DNA of 38,636 bases from Streptomyces longispororuber. GTDB taxonomy: Bacteria; Actinomycetota; Actinomycetes; Streptomycetales; Streptomycetaceae. Positions 1 to 7,402 of this stretch are shown one piece after another. How positions within the stretch are numbered: position 1 is the first letter of the stretch; every line of letters begins with the position of its first letter. A program made the position numbers and the translations under genes. The stretch is from positions 1-38,636 of the forward strand of contig NZ_JAMOLN010000087.1 of NCBI RefSeq assembly GCF_024448165.1. The letters run 5' to 3'. The notes below the pieces were generated by a model. The model did no database searches. It was not told where the DNA came from and worked only from the letters and a program-made list of their open reading frames with translations.

Positions 1-649
1 AGGACTGCATCACCAGCGGCGCCGGCCCCGACCGGAACTCCACCATCCAGTCCGCCGTCTCGGACCGCACCAGCTCCGTCACGTCCTCCGTGAAGCGGCG
101 CAGCACCGCGAGGCACCGCTCCGCCGCCTCGCTCGCCGTACCCTCCGTCGGCCCGAGCACCTCCCGCACGCTCTCCGACGCCCAGTCGAACTGCAGCACC
201 TGCAACCGCCGCTGCACGGCCTGCGCGGTGGCGACGTCCCTTATCCACCCCGACGTGAGCCCGAAGTACCGGTCGCAGGCGACGCAGGCCACCGCGAGCA
301 GCAGGGTCAGATACCCCCAGGGAGCCACGCCGCCCACCACCCCGGTCAGATCGAGCAGCGGCAGCACACCCCCGGACACCGCACCGAGCGCCGCCCCGCC
401 CCGCAGGGCCCGCGCGCCACGCCGCTTCCACACCCGGTCGGCCAGGTACCAGTCGGCGGTCCGCAGGGCGCCCTGCTCGACCCACCGGTACAGCTCGTCG
501 AGCCGCTCCGCGGGCTCGCCCCAGTCGCCGAGCGGAAGCGTCCGCCCCGTGAGGTCGCCGGAGCGCGGGCCGCCGTCCGATACGCCCCGGCCGCCCTCAC
601 CCTGGCCCTCCTGGGGCGGTCCTTCGGGCTGCATCTCCGGCTGACTCAC
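1..649 (-). CDS. SLATT-domain membrane protein (3' end outside window)
   Basis: The reading frame is open from a GTG at 649 to the left edge (216 codons, no stop), so the C-terminus is missing. A GAGGGAG Shine-Dalgarno lies about 8 bases before the GTG; an in-frame ATG at 634 is the alternative. The N-terminal 40 residues are Gly/Glu/Gln-rich and disordered. Then come an amphipathic helix with DELYRWVEQGALRTADWYLADR, two hydrophobic spans near residues 82-100 and 102-126, and a long charged helical tail. A helix, two close membrane spans and a soluble helical tail is the layout of SLATT (SMODS/SLOG-associated two-TM) proteins. In conflict systems such proteins are thought to act as membrane effectors, but no nucleotide-sensor partner is visible here. 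The divergent neighbour is ybaB. The family call is by pattern; the role is unknown. Confidence 0.6.
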   Translation of the reverse strand, partial: MSQPEMQPEGPPQEGQGEGGRGVSDGGPRSGDLTGRTLPLGDWGEPAERLDELYRWVEQGALRTADWYLADRVWKRRGARALRGGAALGAVSGGVLPLLDLTGVVGGVAPWGYLTLLLAVACVACDRYFGLTSGWIRDVATAQAVQRRLQVLQFDWASESVREVLGPTEGTASEAAERCLAVLRRFTEDVTELVRSETADWMVEFRSGPAPLVMQS

Positions 650-840
650 CCGGCACTCCCTCGACTGGTTACGGCTGGGGCTGAATGTGCAGCATCTTCC
701 TACCGCCCAATGGGTGGCCAAGGTCCCGTTTTCGCGGGTTTTCCGCTCAGAAGTGGGCCTTCATCAGGTATAGGAAAGCAGCCCATCTCACTCGAAAGAG
801 TGCAGTGCGAGGTGCCGGGGCGGGCGCACCCCGAACCACG

Positions 841-846
841 TAGGCT
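841..846 (+). promoter_or_regulatory. -10 element for ybaB-recR
   Basis: TAGGCT lies 33 bases before the ybaB GTG and fits a Streptomyces housekeeping -10. There is no convincing -35. The rest of the 650-879 gap holds only small hairpins, such as CACTC-GAAA-GAGTG near 789-802, and no gene. Confidence 0.45.
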
Positions 847-879
847 CGAACCCAAGCGACCCAGAGACAGGAGCTGATC

Positions 880-1224
880 GTGATCCCCGGTGGTGGCCAG
901 CCCAACATGCAGCAGCTGCTCCAGCAGGCCCAGAAGATGCAGCAGGACCTCGCGCTGGCTCAGGAGGAGCTGGCGCAGACCGAGGTCGAGGGCCAGGCGG
1001 GCGGCGGCCTCGTCAAGGCGACGGTGACCGGCTCCGGCGAACTGCGCGGCCTCGTCATCGACCCGAAGGCCGTGGACCCGGAGGACACCGAGACCCTCGC
1101 CGACCTGGTGGTCGCGGCGGTCCAGGCGGCGAACGAGAACGCGCAGACGCTCCAGCAGCAGAAGCTCGGCCCGCTCGCCCAGGGACTCGGCGGCGGCAGC
1201 GGCATCCCGGGCCTCCCCTTCTAG
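880..1224 (+). CDS. ybaB: YbaB/EbfC family nucleoid-associated protein
   Basis: A 114-residue protein of the YbaB/EbfC family, small dimeric DNA-binding proteins usually encoded beside recR. It opens with MIPGGGQPNMQQLLQQAQKMQQDLALAQEELAQTEVEGQAGGGLVKATVTGSGELRGL: the glutamine-rich helix followed by the family beta-sheet. The end is Gly-rich (LGGGSGIPGLPF), as in actinobacterial members. The GTG start at 880 has AGGAG seven bases upstream. recR follows after 62 bases on the same strand, so the two are probably co-transcribed. The dnaX gene that often precedes ybaB in other bacteria is not here. Confidence 0.93.
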   Translation: MIPGGGQPNMQQLLQQAQKMQQDLALAQEELAQTEVEGQAGGGLVKATVTGSGELRGLVIDPKAVDPEDTETLADLVVAAVQAANENAQTLQQQKLGPLAQGLGGGSGIPGLPF

Positions 1225-1286
1225 GCCCGGCGCCAACTACCGTACGTATCAAGACGCACCAGACGACCTGAAGGCGAAGGCAATCC

Positions 1287-1886
1287 GTGTACGAAGGCGT
1301 GGTCCAGGACCTCATCGACGAGCTGGGCAGGCTGCCCGGCGTCGGTCCCAAGAGCGCGCAGCGGATCGCCTTCCACATCCTGCAGGCCGAGCCCACCGAC
1401 GTACGGCGGCTCGCGCAGGCGCTGATGGAGGTCAAGGCGAAGGTCCGGTTCTGCGCGACGTGCGGCAACGTCGCGCAGGAGGAGCTGTGCAACATCTGCC
1501 GGGACACGCGCCGCGACCCGACCGTCATCTGCGTGGTCGAGGAGCCCAAGGACGTCGTCGCGATCGAGCGCACCCGTGAGTTCCGCGGGAAGTACCACGT
1601 GCTCGGCGGCGCCATCAGCCCCATCGAGGGGGTCGGTCCCGACGACCTGCGTATACGAGAACTTCTCGCGCGGTTGGCCGACGGGACGGTCACGGAGCTG
1701 ATCCTGGCCACCGATCCGAACCTGGAGGGCGAGGCCACGGCGACGTACCTCGCCCGCATGATCAAGCCCATGGGCCTGAAGGTCACCCGCCTGGCCAGCG
1801 GCCTCCCCGTCGGGGGCGACCTGGAGTACGCGGACGAGGTCACCCTCGGCCGCGCCTTCGAGGGGAGACGACTCCTAGATGTCTGA
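1287..1886 (+). CDS. recR: Recombination protein RecR
   Basis: RecR works with RecO and RecF to load RecA at single-stranded gaps. The 199-residue length is standard. Visible parts in order: helix-hairpin-helix LPGVGPKSAQR (residues 16-26); a four-cysteine zinc site with Cys56, Cys59, Cys68 and Cys71 (CATC...CNIC); a Toprim domain from about residue 79 (ICVVEEPKDVVAIERT); and the C-terminal Walker-B-like region. The GTG start gives the canonical MYEGVVQDLIDELGRLPGVG N-terminus; its ribosome site (GAAGG) is weak, consistent with reading as part of the ybaB message. Its end overlaps the next gene by eight bases, so translation is probably coupled. Confidence 0.97.
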   Translation: MYEGVVQDLIDELGRLPGVGPKSAQRIAFHILQAEPTDVRRLAQALMEVKAKVRFCATCGNVAQEELCNICRDTRRDPTVICVVEEPKDVVAIERTREFRGKYHVLGGAISPIEGVGPDDLRIRELLARLADGTVTELILATDPNLEGEATATYLARMIKPMGLKVTRLASGLPVGGDLEYADEVTLGRAFEGRRLLDV

Positions 1887-2601
1887 GACGACGAACACCG
1901 CCGCCACCGCGGGCGCCCCCAAGGCGTCCAACGACGCGACGCTGCACGCGGCCACCCAGAATCCCGACGACTTCGCGGTCCAGATCTCCGACCAGATCGA
2001 GTCGTTCATCGTCGCGGTGACCGAGATCGCCAAGGGCGACGAGCCGGACTCGGCGGTCCCGTTCCTGCTCCTGGAGGTGTCCCAGCTGCTGCTCGCGGGC
2101 GGCCGGCTGGGCGCGCACGAGGACATCGTCCCGGACGAGCGGTACGAGCCGGACCTCGGCTCGGAGCGGGACGCGGACGACGCCGACGAGCTGCGCCAGA
2201 GCCTGGCGCGGATGCTCGACCCGGTCGACGTCTACTCGGAGGTCTTCGACCCGTACGAGCCGCGCAAGGCGCCGGTGGCCGCCCGGATCTCGGACGACCT
2301 GGCCGACGTCGTCACCGATCTGCGCCACGGCATGGCCCACTACCGCGCGGGCCGCGTCACCGAGGCGCTGTGGTGGTGGCAGTTCTCGTACTTCTCCAAC
2401 TGGGGCTCCACCGCCTCCGCCACGCTGCGCGCCCTGCAGTCCCTGGTCGCCCACGTCCGGCTGAACCAGCCGCTCGACGACCTCGACGGCCTGGACACCG
2501 ACGAGGACCTGTCGACGGCCGAGGGGACCCTGGAGGAGGAGGCCGGCAAGGTCATGGCGGAGGAGATCGCGGGCCCGCTCGGCCTGCGCCCCGTCAAGTA
2601 G
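1879..2601 (+). CDS. DUF5063 domain-containing protein
   Basis: A 240-residue soluble acidic protein that I recognise as the actinobacterial DUF5063 family, with no known function. After an Ala/Thr-rich start, DDFAVQISDQIESFIVAVTEIAKGDEPDSAVPFLLLEVSQLLLAGGRL begins the conserved alpha-helical domain, and a WWWQFSYFSNWGSTASATLRALQSLVAHVRL segment follows near residues 167-197. There is no signal peptide or membrane span. The ATG sits inside the last codons of recR (eight-base overlap), so it is almost certainly translated with recR. The constant recR linkage hints at a DNA-metabolism role, but that is inference only. Confidence 0.85.
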   Translation: MSETTNTAATAGAPKASNDATLHAATQNPDDFAVQISDQIESFIVAVTEIAKGDEPDSAVPFLLLEVSQLLLAGGRLGAHEDIVPDERYEPDLGSERDADDADELRQSLARMLDPVDVYSEVFDPYEPRKAPVAARISDDLADVVTDLRHGMAHYRAGRVTEALWWWQFSYFSNWGSTASATLRALQSLVAHVRLNQPLDDLDGLDTDEDLSTAEGTLEEEAGKVMAEEIAGPLGLRPVK

Positions 2602-2757
2602 CCGGTGTGAGCAGGGCCACCTTTCCGGTTGCGCCCGGCGGGCCTGGGCATGCGCTCGTTCGGAGCGGCCGGATGCCGACCGGAAAACCCCGGAGATCAC
2701 CTCGTGAGCGGGACATCTCACGATGCGATATGACCGGGGCGGATTTCGGCCGCTCGT

Positions 2758-2763
2758 TAGACT
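2758..2763 (+). promoter_or_regulatory. -10 element for ask-asd
   Basis: TAGACT lies about 60 bases before the ask GTG and would start RNA near 2770, giving a leader of about 55 bases. No strong -35 is visible. The leader carries overlapping GTACG/CGTAC repeats (about 2775-2790). I see no T-box or lysine riboswitch in the 2602-2823 gap. Confidence 0.4.
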
Positions 2764-2823
2764 GAGCCGACCGCAGTACGCGTACGTACATGCGGTGACA
2801 GACGGACTGAGCGAGGAGCGCAC

Positions 2824-4107
2824 GTGGGCCTTGTCGTGCAGAAGTACGGAGGCTCCTCCGTAGCCGATGCCGAGGGCATCAAGCGGGTCGCCAAGCGCAT
2901 CGTCGACGCCAAGAAGAACGGCAACCAGGTGGTTGTCGTGGTGTCCGCGATGGGCGACACGACGGATGAGTTGATCGATCTCGCCGAGCAGGTATCCCCG
3001 ATCCCTGCCGGACGAGAGTTCGACATGCTGCTGACCGCCGGAGAGCGGATCTCCATGGCCCTGCTGGCCATGGCGATCAAAAACCTGGGCCACGAGGCCC
3101 AGTCGTTCACGGGCAGTCAGGCCGGCGTCATCACCGACTCGGTCCACAACAAAGCCCGCATCATCGATGTGACGCCGGGCCGGATCCGCGAGTCGCTCGA
3201 CAAGGGCAACATCGCGATCGTCGCCGGGTTCCAGGGCGTCTCGCAGGACAAGAAGGACATCACCACGCTCGGTCGTGGTGGTTCCGACACCACGGCCGTG
3301 GCGCTGGCCGCCGCGCTCGACGCCGAGGTCTGCGAGATCTACACGGACGTCGACGGCGTGTTCACCGCCGACCCGCGCGTCGTGAAGAAGGCGCGGAAGA
3401 TCGACTGGATCTCCTTCGAGGACATGCTGGAGCTGGCCAGCTCCGGGTCGAAGGTGCTGCTCCACCGCTGCGTGGAGTACGCCCGTCGCTACAACATCCC
3501 GATCCACGTGCGGTCCAGCTTCAGCGGACTGCAGGGGACCTGGGTCAGCAACGAACCGCTCGTGAAGAAGCAAGGGGCAGAGTCCGTGGAGCAGGCGATC
3601 ATCTCCGGTGTCGCGCACGACACCTCCGAGGCGAAGGTCACCGTCGTCGGCGTTCCGGACAAGCCGGGCGAGGCCGCGAAGATCTTCCGGGCCGTCGCGG
3701 ACGCCGAGATCAACCTGGACATGATCGTCCAGAACGTCTCGGCCGCCTCCACCGGTCTGACCGACATCTCCTTCACGCTGCCCAAGACCGAGGGCCGCAA
3801 GGCCATCGACGCCCTGGAGAAGCAGAAGGCCAACGTCGGCTTCGAGTCGCTGCGCTACGACGACCAGATCGCCAAGATCTCGCTCGTGGGCGCCGGCATG
3901 AAGACGAACCCGGGTGTGACGGCCGGGTTCTTCGAGGCGCTGACCGACGCCGGGGTGAACATCGAGCTGATCTCGACCTCGGAGATCCGGATCTCGGTCG
4001 TCACGCGGGCCGACGACGTGAACGAGGCGGTGCGCGCCGTGCACTCCGCCTTCGGACTCGACTCGGACTCCGACGAGGCCGTGGTCTACGGAGGCACCGG
4101 CCGCTGA
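2824..4107 (+). CDS. ask: Aspartate kinase
   Basis: Phosphorylates aspartate, the first step toward lysine/diaminopimelate, methionine, threonine and isoleucine. At 427 residues it is standard for the actinobacterial single-domain LysC type. The kinase domain begins VQKYGGSSVADAEGIKRVA and includes TAGERISMALLA and the RGGSDTTAVALAAAL nucleotide/aspartate-binding stretch. Two ACT domains follow (about 265-340 and 345-420), the second starting with KISLVGAGMKTNPGVTAGFFEALTDAGVNIELISTSEIRISVV, the region that senses lysine plus threonine in relatives. The GTG start has GAGGAGC seven bases upstream. The asd ATG overlaps its stop by one base (TGATG). An internal start at 3586 may yield a separate beta subunit (see findings). 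Confidence 0.97.
   Translation: MGLVVQKYGGSSVADAEGIKRVAKRIVDAKKNGNQVVVVVSAMGDTTDELIDLAEQVSPIPAGREFDMLLTAGERISMALLAMAIKNLGHEAQSFTGSQAGVITDSVHNKARIIDVTPGRIRESLDKGNIAIVAGFQGVSQDKKDITTLGRGGSDTTAVALAAALDAEVCEIYTDVDGVFTADPRVVKKARKIDWISFEDMLELASSGSKVLLHRCVEYARRYNIPIHVRSSFSGLQGTWVSNEPLVKKQGAESVEQAIISGVAHDTSEAKVTVVGVPDKPGEAAKIFRAVADAEINLDMIVQNVSAASTGLTDISFTLPKTEGRKAIDALEKQKANVGFESLRYDDQIAKISLVGAGMKTNPGVTAGFFEALTDAGVNIELISTSEIRISVVTRADDVNEAVRAVHSAFGLDSDSDEAVVYGGTGR
3586..4107 (+). other. ask: Possible internal start: aspartate kinase beta subunit
   Basis: An in-frame GTG at codon 255 of ask follows AAGGGG (3572-3577) by eight bases. Translation from here gives 173 residues containing only the two ACT domains. 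In Corynebacterium glutamicum lysC an internal start at the matching place makes a beta subunit of about 172 residues that pairs with alpha as an alpha2beta2 enzyme. The site and length are seen in this sequence; use of the start is inferred. Confidence 0.55.
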
Positions 4108-5186
4108 TGGCCCGTCCAGCCGGGGAACCCGTGCGGCGTCCGACGCTCGCGGTCGTGGGAGCGACCGGGAGCGTCGGTGCCGTTCTTCTGCAGATCCTGT
4201 CGCAGCACGCGGACATCTGGGGGGAGATCCGGCTGGTCGCCTCGGCGCGCTCGGCGGGGCGCAAGCTCACGCTGCGCGGCGAGGAGGTCGAGGTCGTCGC
4301 CCTGGAGGAGTCCGTCTTCGACGGGGTCGACGTCGCCATGTTCGACGTGCCCGACGACGTGGCCGCCCGGTGGGCGCCGATCGCGGCCGCCAAGGGCGCC
4401 GTCGTCGTCGACAACTCGCCCGCCTTCCGGATGGACGCGGACGTTCCGCTCGTCGTCCCGGAGATCAATCCGCACGCCGCGCGCGTGCGGCCGCGCGGCA
4501 TCATCGCCAATCCGAACTGCACGACGCTCTCGATGATCGTGGCGGTCGGCGCGCTGCACGCCGAGTTCGGCCTGCGCGAGCTGGTGGTCTCCAGCTACCA
4601 GGCCGTCAGCGGCGCCGGGCGGGCCGGGGTCGAGACGCTGCGCGAGCAGCTGGCCCTGGTCGCCGGTACGGAGCTGGGCACCAGCCCCGGGGACGTGCGG
4701 CGGGTGGTGGGCGACCGGACCGGCCCGTTCCCCGAGCCGGTCGCGCTGAACGTGGTGCCGTGGGCCGGGGCGCTGCGCGAGGACGGCTGGTCGTCGGAGG
4801 AGATGAAGGTGCGGGACGAGTCCCGCAAGATCCTCGGGCTGCCCGGTCTGAAGGTGGCCGTGACCTGTGTGCAGGTGCCGGTGGTGACGACGCACTCCCT
4901 CACCGTCCACGCCCGCTTCCAGAGCGAGGTCACCGTGGGCCGGGCGCGGGAGATCCTGGCGACCGCGCCGGGCGTCGTGCTCTTCGACAATCCGGCGGCC
5001 GGGGAGTTCCCGACGCCCGCCGACGCGGTGGGCACCGACCCGACGTGGGTGGGGCGCGTGCGGCGCTCGCTCGACGATCCGGCCGGGCTCGAACTCTTCG
5101 TGTGCGGGGACAACCTGCGCAAGGGTGCCGCGCTGAACACGGCGCAGATCGCCGAACTGGTCGCCGGGGAGTTCACCGGCGCGTGA
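4107..5186 (+). CDS. asd: Aspartate-semialdehyde dehydrogenase
   Basis: Reduces aspartyl phosphate with NADPH to aspartate semialdehyde, the step directly after Ask. The 359-residue protein shows the Rossmann motif VVGATGSVGAVLLQIL near residue 16, the acidic/Asn pocket VVVDNSPAFRMD, the catalytic site PNCTT with Cys138, a Q-x-V-S-G-A-G segment (SYQAVSGAGRAG), and the substrate-binding stretch ending VPVVTTHSLTVHARF with the general-base His. The ATG overlaps the ask stop by one base, so the two enzymes are translationally coupled and made together. A strong hairpin (5322-5355) lies downstream. Confidence 0.96.
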   Translation: MARPAGEPVRRPTLAVVGATGSVGAVLLQILSQHADIWGEIRLVASARSAGRKLTLRGEEVEVVALEESVFDGVDVAMFDVPDDVAARWAPIAAAKGAVVVDNSPAFRMDADVPLVVPEINPHAARVRPRGIIANPNCTTLSMIVAVGALHAEFGLRELVVSSYQAVSGAGRAGVETLREQLALVAGTELGTSPGDVRRVVGDRTGPFPEPVALNVVPWAGALREDGWSSEEMKVRDESRKILGLPGLKVAVTCVQVPVVTTHSLTVHARFQSEVTVGRAREILATAPGVVLFDNPAAGEFPTPADAVGTDPTWVGRVRRSLDDPAGLELFVCGDNLRKGAALNTAQIAELVAGEFTGA

Positions 5187-5246
5187 TGTGCGCCTCTCCT
5201 GCTGTCCGCTTTACGGTCGGCCTCTTCCCATATCCGGATCCGCTCG

Positions 5247-5252
5247 TAGGAT
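5247..5252 (+). promoter_or_regulatory. Possible -10 element upstream of the sigma factor
   Basis: TAGGAT in the context CCGCTCG-TAGGAT resembles the ask promoter context CCGCTCGT-TAGACT. RNA started here would cross the 5322-5355 hairpin before reaching the sigma gene, so it could be an attenuated leader. There is no clear -35. Confidence 0.3.
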
Positions 5253-5321
5253 CTGTGTAAGTTCTGTGATGACGGTGGTCTGAACCACTTGAACCGGGAC
5301 CTCTGGGCGTTCGAAGATTTC

Positions 5322-5355
5322 CTCCCCGTCCCGCAACCGCTTGCGGGGCGGGGAG
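5322..5355 (+). terminator. Strong hairpin after asd
   Basis: CTCCCCGTCCCGCAA pairs with TTGCGGGGCGGGGAG over 15 positions with one G-T wobble and a CCGC loop. There is no T-run, which is usual in Streptomyces. It most likely ends the ask-asd message. The 5187-5549 gap otherwise holds a possible -10 and a doubtful small ORF (5446-5667). Confidence 0.75.
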
Positions 5356-5549
5356 CGTCCTTGCGATAGCCCTTAGGGGGGCGGTCGCTCTCGGGGGTGG
5401 CGTATCACACAGGACAATTGGGGCATAGGGGAAGAGCAGGTACGCATGTCGGCATCTGAGGCGGAGTCATCGGTGGGGATGACGAAGTCTGTCGCAAATG
5501 GGGCGCCGGACGCGTACAACCCTGACGGGGGGAAGCGTGTCCAACAGGC

Positions 5550-6233
5550 GTGGCAGAGGTACTCGACTTCACAGCGGTACAGGCGAGGGGCGCGGCCCTG
5601 CGCCCACCCCTCGCACCCCTCGGGACGCGCCGTTCCCGTGGGGGCACTTCCGGCGGCATGCCGGTGATCGCCCCCATGCCAGCAGCGCGCCCGGCGCGCA
5701 TTCCGGCGCAGGCGCAGGGCGCTGACGACGCGATGGCGACCGGCACCACAGTCGATCACCTGACCGAGACGTATCGCGCCCACTACCGCTCCCTGCTCGG
5801 ACTCGCGGCCCTGCTCCTGGACGACACGGCCTCCTGCGAGGACGTCGTGCAGGAGGCGTTCATCCGCGTCCACTCCGCGCGAAAACGCGTCCGTGACCCG
5901 GAGAAGACGCTGGCGTACCTGCGCCAGACCGTCGTCAACCTCTCGCGGTCCACGCTGCGCCGCCGCATCCTCGGGCTGAAGCTGCTCACCAAGCCGATGC
6001 CCGACATGGCGAGCGCCGAGGAGGGTGCGTACGACCTGCTGGAGCGGGACGCCCTGAAGAAGGCCCTGAAGGGGCTGCAGCGGCGGCAGCGCGAGGTCCT
6101 CGTGATGCGCTACTTCGCGGACATGACCGAGGCCCAGGTGGCCGAGGCGCTCGGGATATCCCTGGGTTCCGTGAAGGCGTACGGTTCTCGCGGCATCGCG
6201 GCGCTGCGCGTGGCCATGGAGGCGCCGGCATGA
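5550..6233 (+). CDS. SigE-family (Streptomyces type) RNA polymerase sigma factor
   Basis: A 227-residue ECF-like sigma factor of the SigE-fam_strep group. The first 70 or so residues are a Pro/Arg/Ala-rich unstructured extension. Region 2 runs from VDHLTETYRAHYRSLLGLAALLLDDTASCEDVVQEAFIRVHSARKRV through LAYLRQTVVNLSRSTLRRR. Region 4 is LKGLQRRQREVLVMRYFADMTEAQVAEALGISLGSVKAYGSRGIAALR, a standard helix-turn-helix. The start is uncertain: GTG at 5550 gives the family-like MAEVLDF opening but has no ribosome site, and ATGs at about 5658 and 5732 are alternatives. The stop overlaps the next gene's ATG (ATGA), so that membrane protein is probably translated with it and may control it. Confidence 0.88.
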   Translation: MAEVLDFTAVQARGAALRPPLAPLGTRRSRGGTSGGMPVIAPMPAARPARIPAQAQGADDAMATGTTVDHLTETYRAHYRSLLGLAALLLDDTASCEDVVQEAFIRVHSARKRVRDPEKTLAYLRQTVVNLSRSTLRRRILGLKLLTKPMPDMASAEEGAYDLLERDALKKALKGLQRRQREVLVMRYFADMTEAQVAEALGISLGSVKAYGSRGIAALRVAMEAPA

Positions 6234-7399
6234 GCCCCACGACAGGCCACGGGCCGGACAAGCGGTTCAGGAAGTACGAGCAGGACGAGCACGCTGGGAA
6301 CGCAACTGTGAACGACGGACCCCGCCGTCCGGCCGATGCGGCGGCCGACGACGCGAGTGGACCCGACACCCTCGGTGGCACCGGGCTCGGTGACGACGAG
6401 CTGGCGCTGCGGCGCATGATGCGCACCGCCGTCGCGGAGATCGAGCCGTCCGACGTCGCCCTCGAGCACCTGCGCCGGGCCGTGCCCGCGCGCCGGGCGC
6501 GCAAGCGGCAGGCCGCCGTCGGCGCCATCGCCGCCGGGGTGTTCGTCGCGATGGCGGTGCCCGCGGTGCTGCACGTCACGAACTCCGGGTCGTCGGCGGA
6601 CCCCGCCATGGCGGGCAACAGCCAGAACACGCACAGCGGTGTCGCCGCCGGGAAGGACGGTGGCGCCGGCCGGGACTCCGGCGGTTCGCCCTCCCAGTCC
6701 AAGGACAAGGGCGAGGGCAAGGACGGCGACAAGGGCAAGAAGGGCGACAAGGGGAAGGGCGCGACCAGCGGTGCCACCGGTGGCCCGGGCCCCGGCTCCA
6801 CGGCCGCCGCCAGCTCCCCGCTCTGCGCCGCGAACGAGCTGTCGGCGGTGGCCAGCGTCGGCGCTCCCGACGGCAGCGGCAAGGTCTACGGCAGCTTCCG
6901 CGTGTCGAACGTCTCGGCCGGCAACTGCACGGTGGACGGCGGCGGCAGCGTCCTGACCGTCGCGCAGGGCGCGGCCGACCCCACCAAGGTCGGCGTCCTC
7001 GACCACACGTCGGGCGACGGCTCGGGGCTGCCCGACCCGTCGGCCGAGCAGAGCCAGCTGATCCTGGAACCGGGGATGGCGTACGAGGTGAAGTTCGCCT
7101 GGGTGCCGTCCGGGCAGTGCACCCCGAGCGGCGGCACCGGCGGCGGCACCGGTGGGAACGGCGGCAACGGCGGGGGAGAGGTGTCCCCCTCCCCGACCCC
7201 GTCGGAGAACGCGACCGGCGACTCGGGCGAGGCCACCGCGGACTCCGGCCTCTCGGCGCAGCTCGGCTCCGAGGGCACGGGCGAGGGCAGCGTCAGCGTC
7301 TCCCACACCGCGGAGCCGGGGGCGCCCAGCGCGACGACCGTCATCCCCGACGCGTGCGCCGGGACCGTGTACCGGACGGGTGTGCTGCCGGCGTCGTAG
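6230..7399 (+). CDS. Single-span membrane protein coupled to the sigma factor
   Basis: A 389-residue protein of no family I can name with certainty. The N-terminal 90 residues are charged and cytoplasmic, including a helix DDELALRRMMRTAVAEIEPSDVALEHLRRAVPARRARKR. One membrane span follows at about 95-115. Outside, a linker rich in Lys, Asp and Gly (many KDG/DKGK repeats, about 140-180) leads to a beta-rich domain with two cysteines (SPLCAANELSAV...SNVSAGNCTVDGGGSVLTV), which resembles DUF4232-type sandwiches, and then a Gly/Ser/Thr-rich tail. The four-base overlap with the sigma gene and the inside-helix/outside-domain layout suggest an anti-sigma or sensor role. No zinc-type anti-sigma HxxxCxxC motif is present. 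It ends three bases before the convergent SURF1 gene. Confidence 0.75.
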   Translation: MSPTTGHGPDKRFRKYEQDEHAGNATVNDGPRRPADAAADDASGPDTLGGTGLGDDELALRRMMRTAVAEIEPSDVALEHLRRAVPARRARKRQAAVGAIAAGVFVAMAVPAVLHVTNSGSSADPAMAGNSQNTHSGVAAGKDGGAGRDSGGSPSQSKDKGEGKDGDKGKKGDKGKGATSGATGGPGPGSTAAASSPLCAANELSAVASVGAPDGSGKVYGSFRVSNVSAGNCTVDGGGSVLTVAQGAADPTKVGVLDHTSGDGSGLPDPSAEQSQLILEPGMAYEVKFAWVPSGQCTPSGGTGGGTGGNGGNGGGEVSPSPTPSENATGDSGEATADSGLSAQLGSEGTGEGSVSVSHTAEPGAPSATTVIPDACAGTVYRTGVLPAS

Positions 7400-7402
7400 C
7401 CG

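Noticed and set aside
1840..4044. 734-codon open frame on the minus strand across DUF5063 and ask
   Set aside because: It is antisense to two certain genes; its His/Arg/Asp/Val-rich composition is the usual mirror of GC-rich coding DNA, with no recognisable domain.
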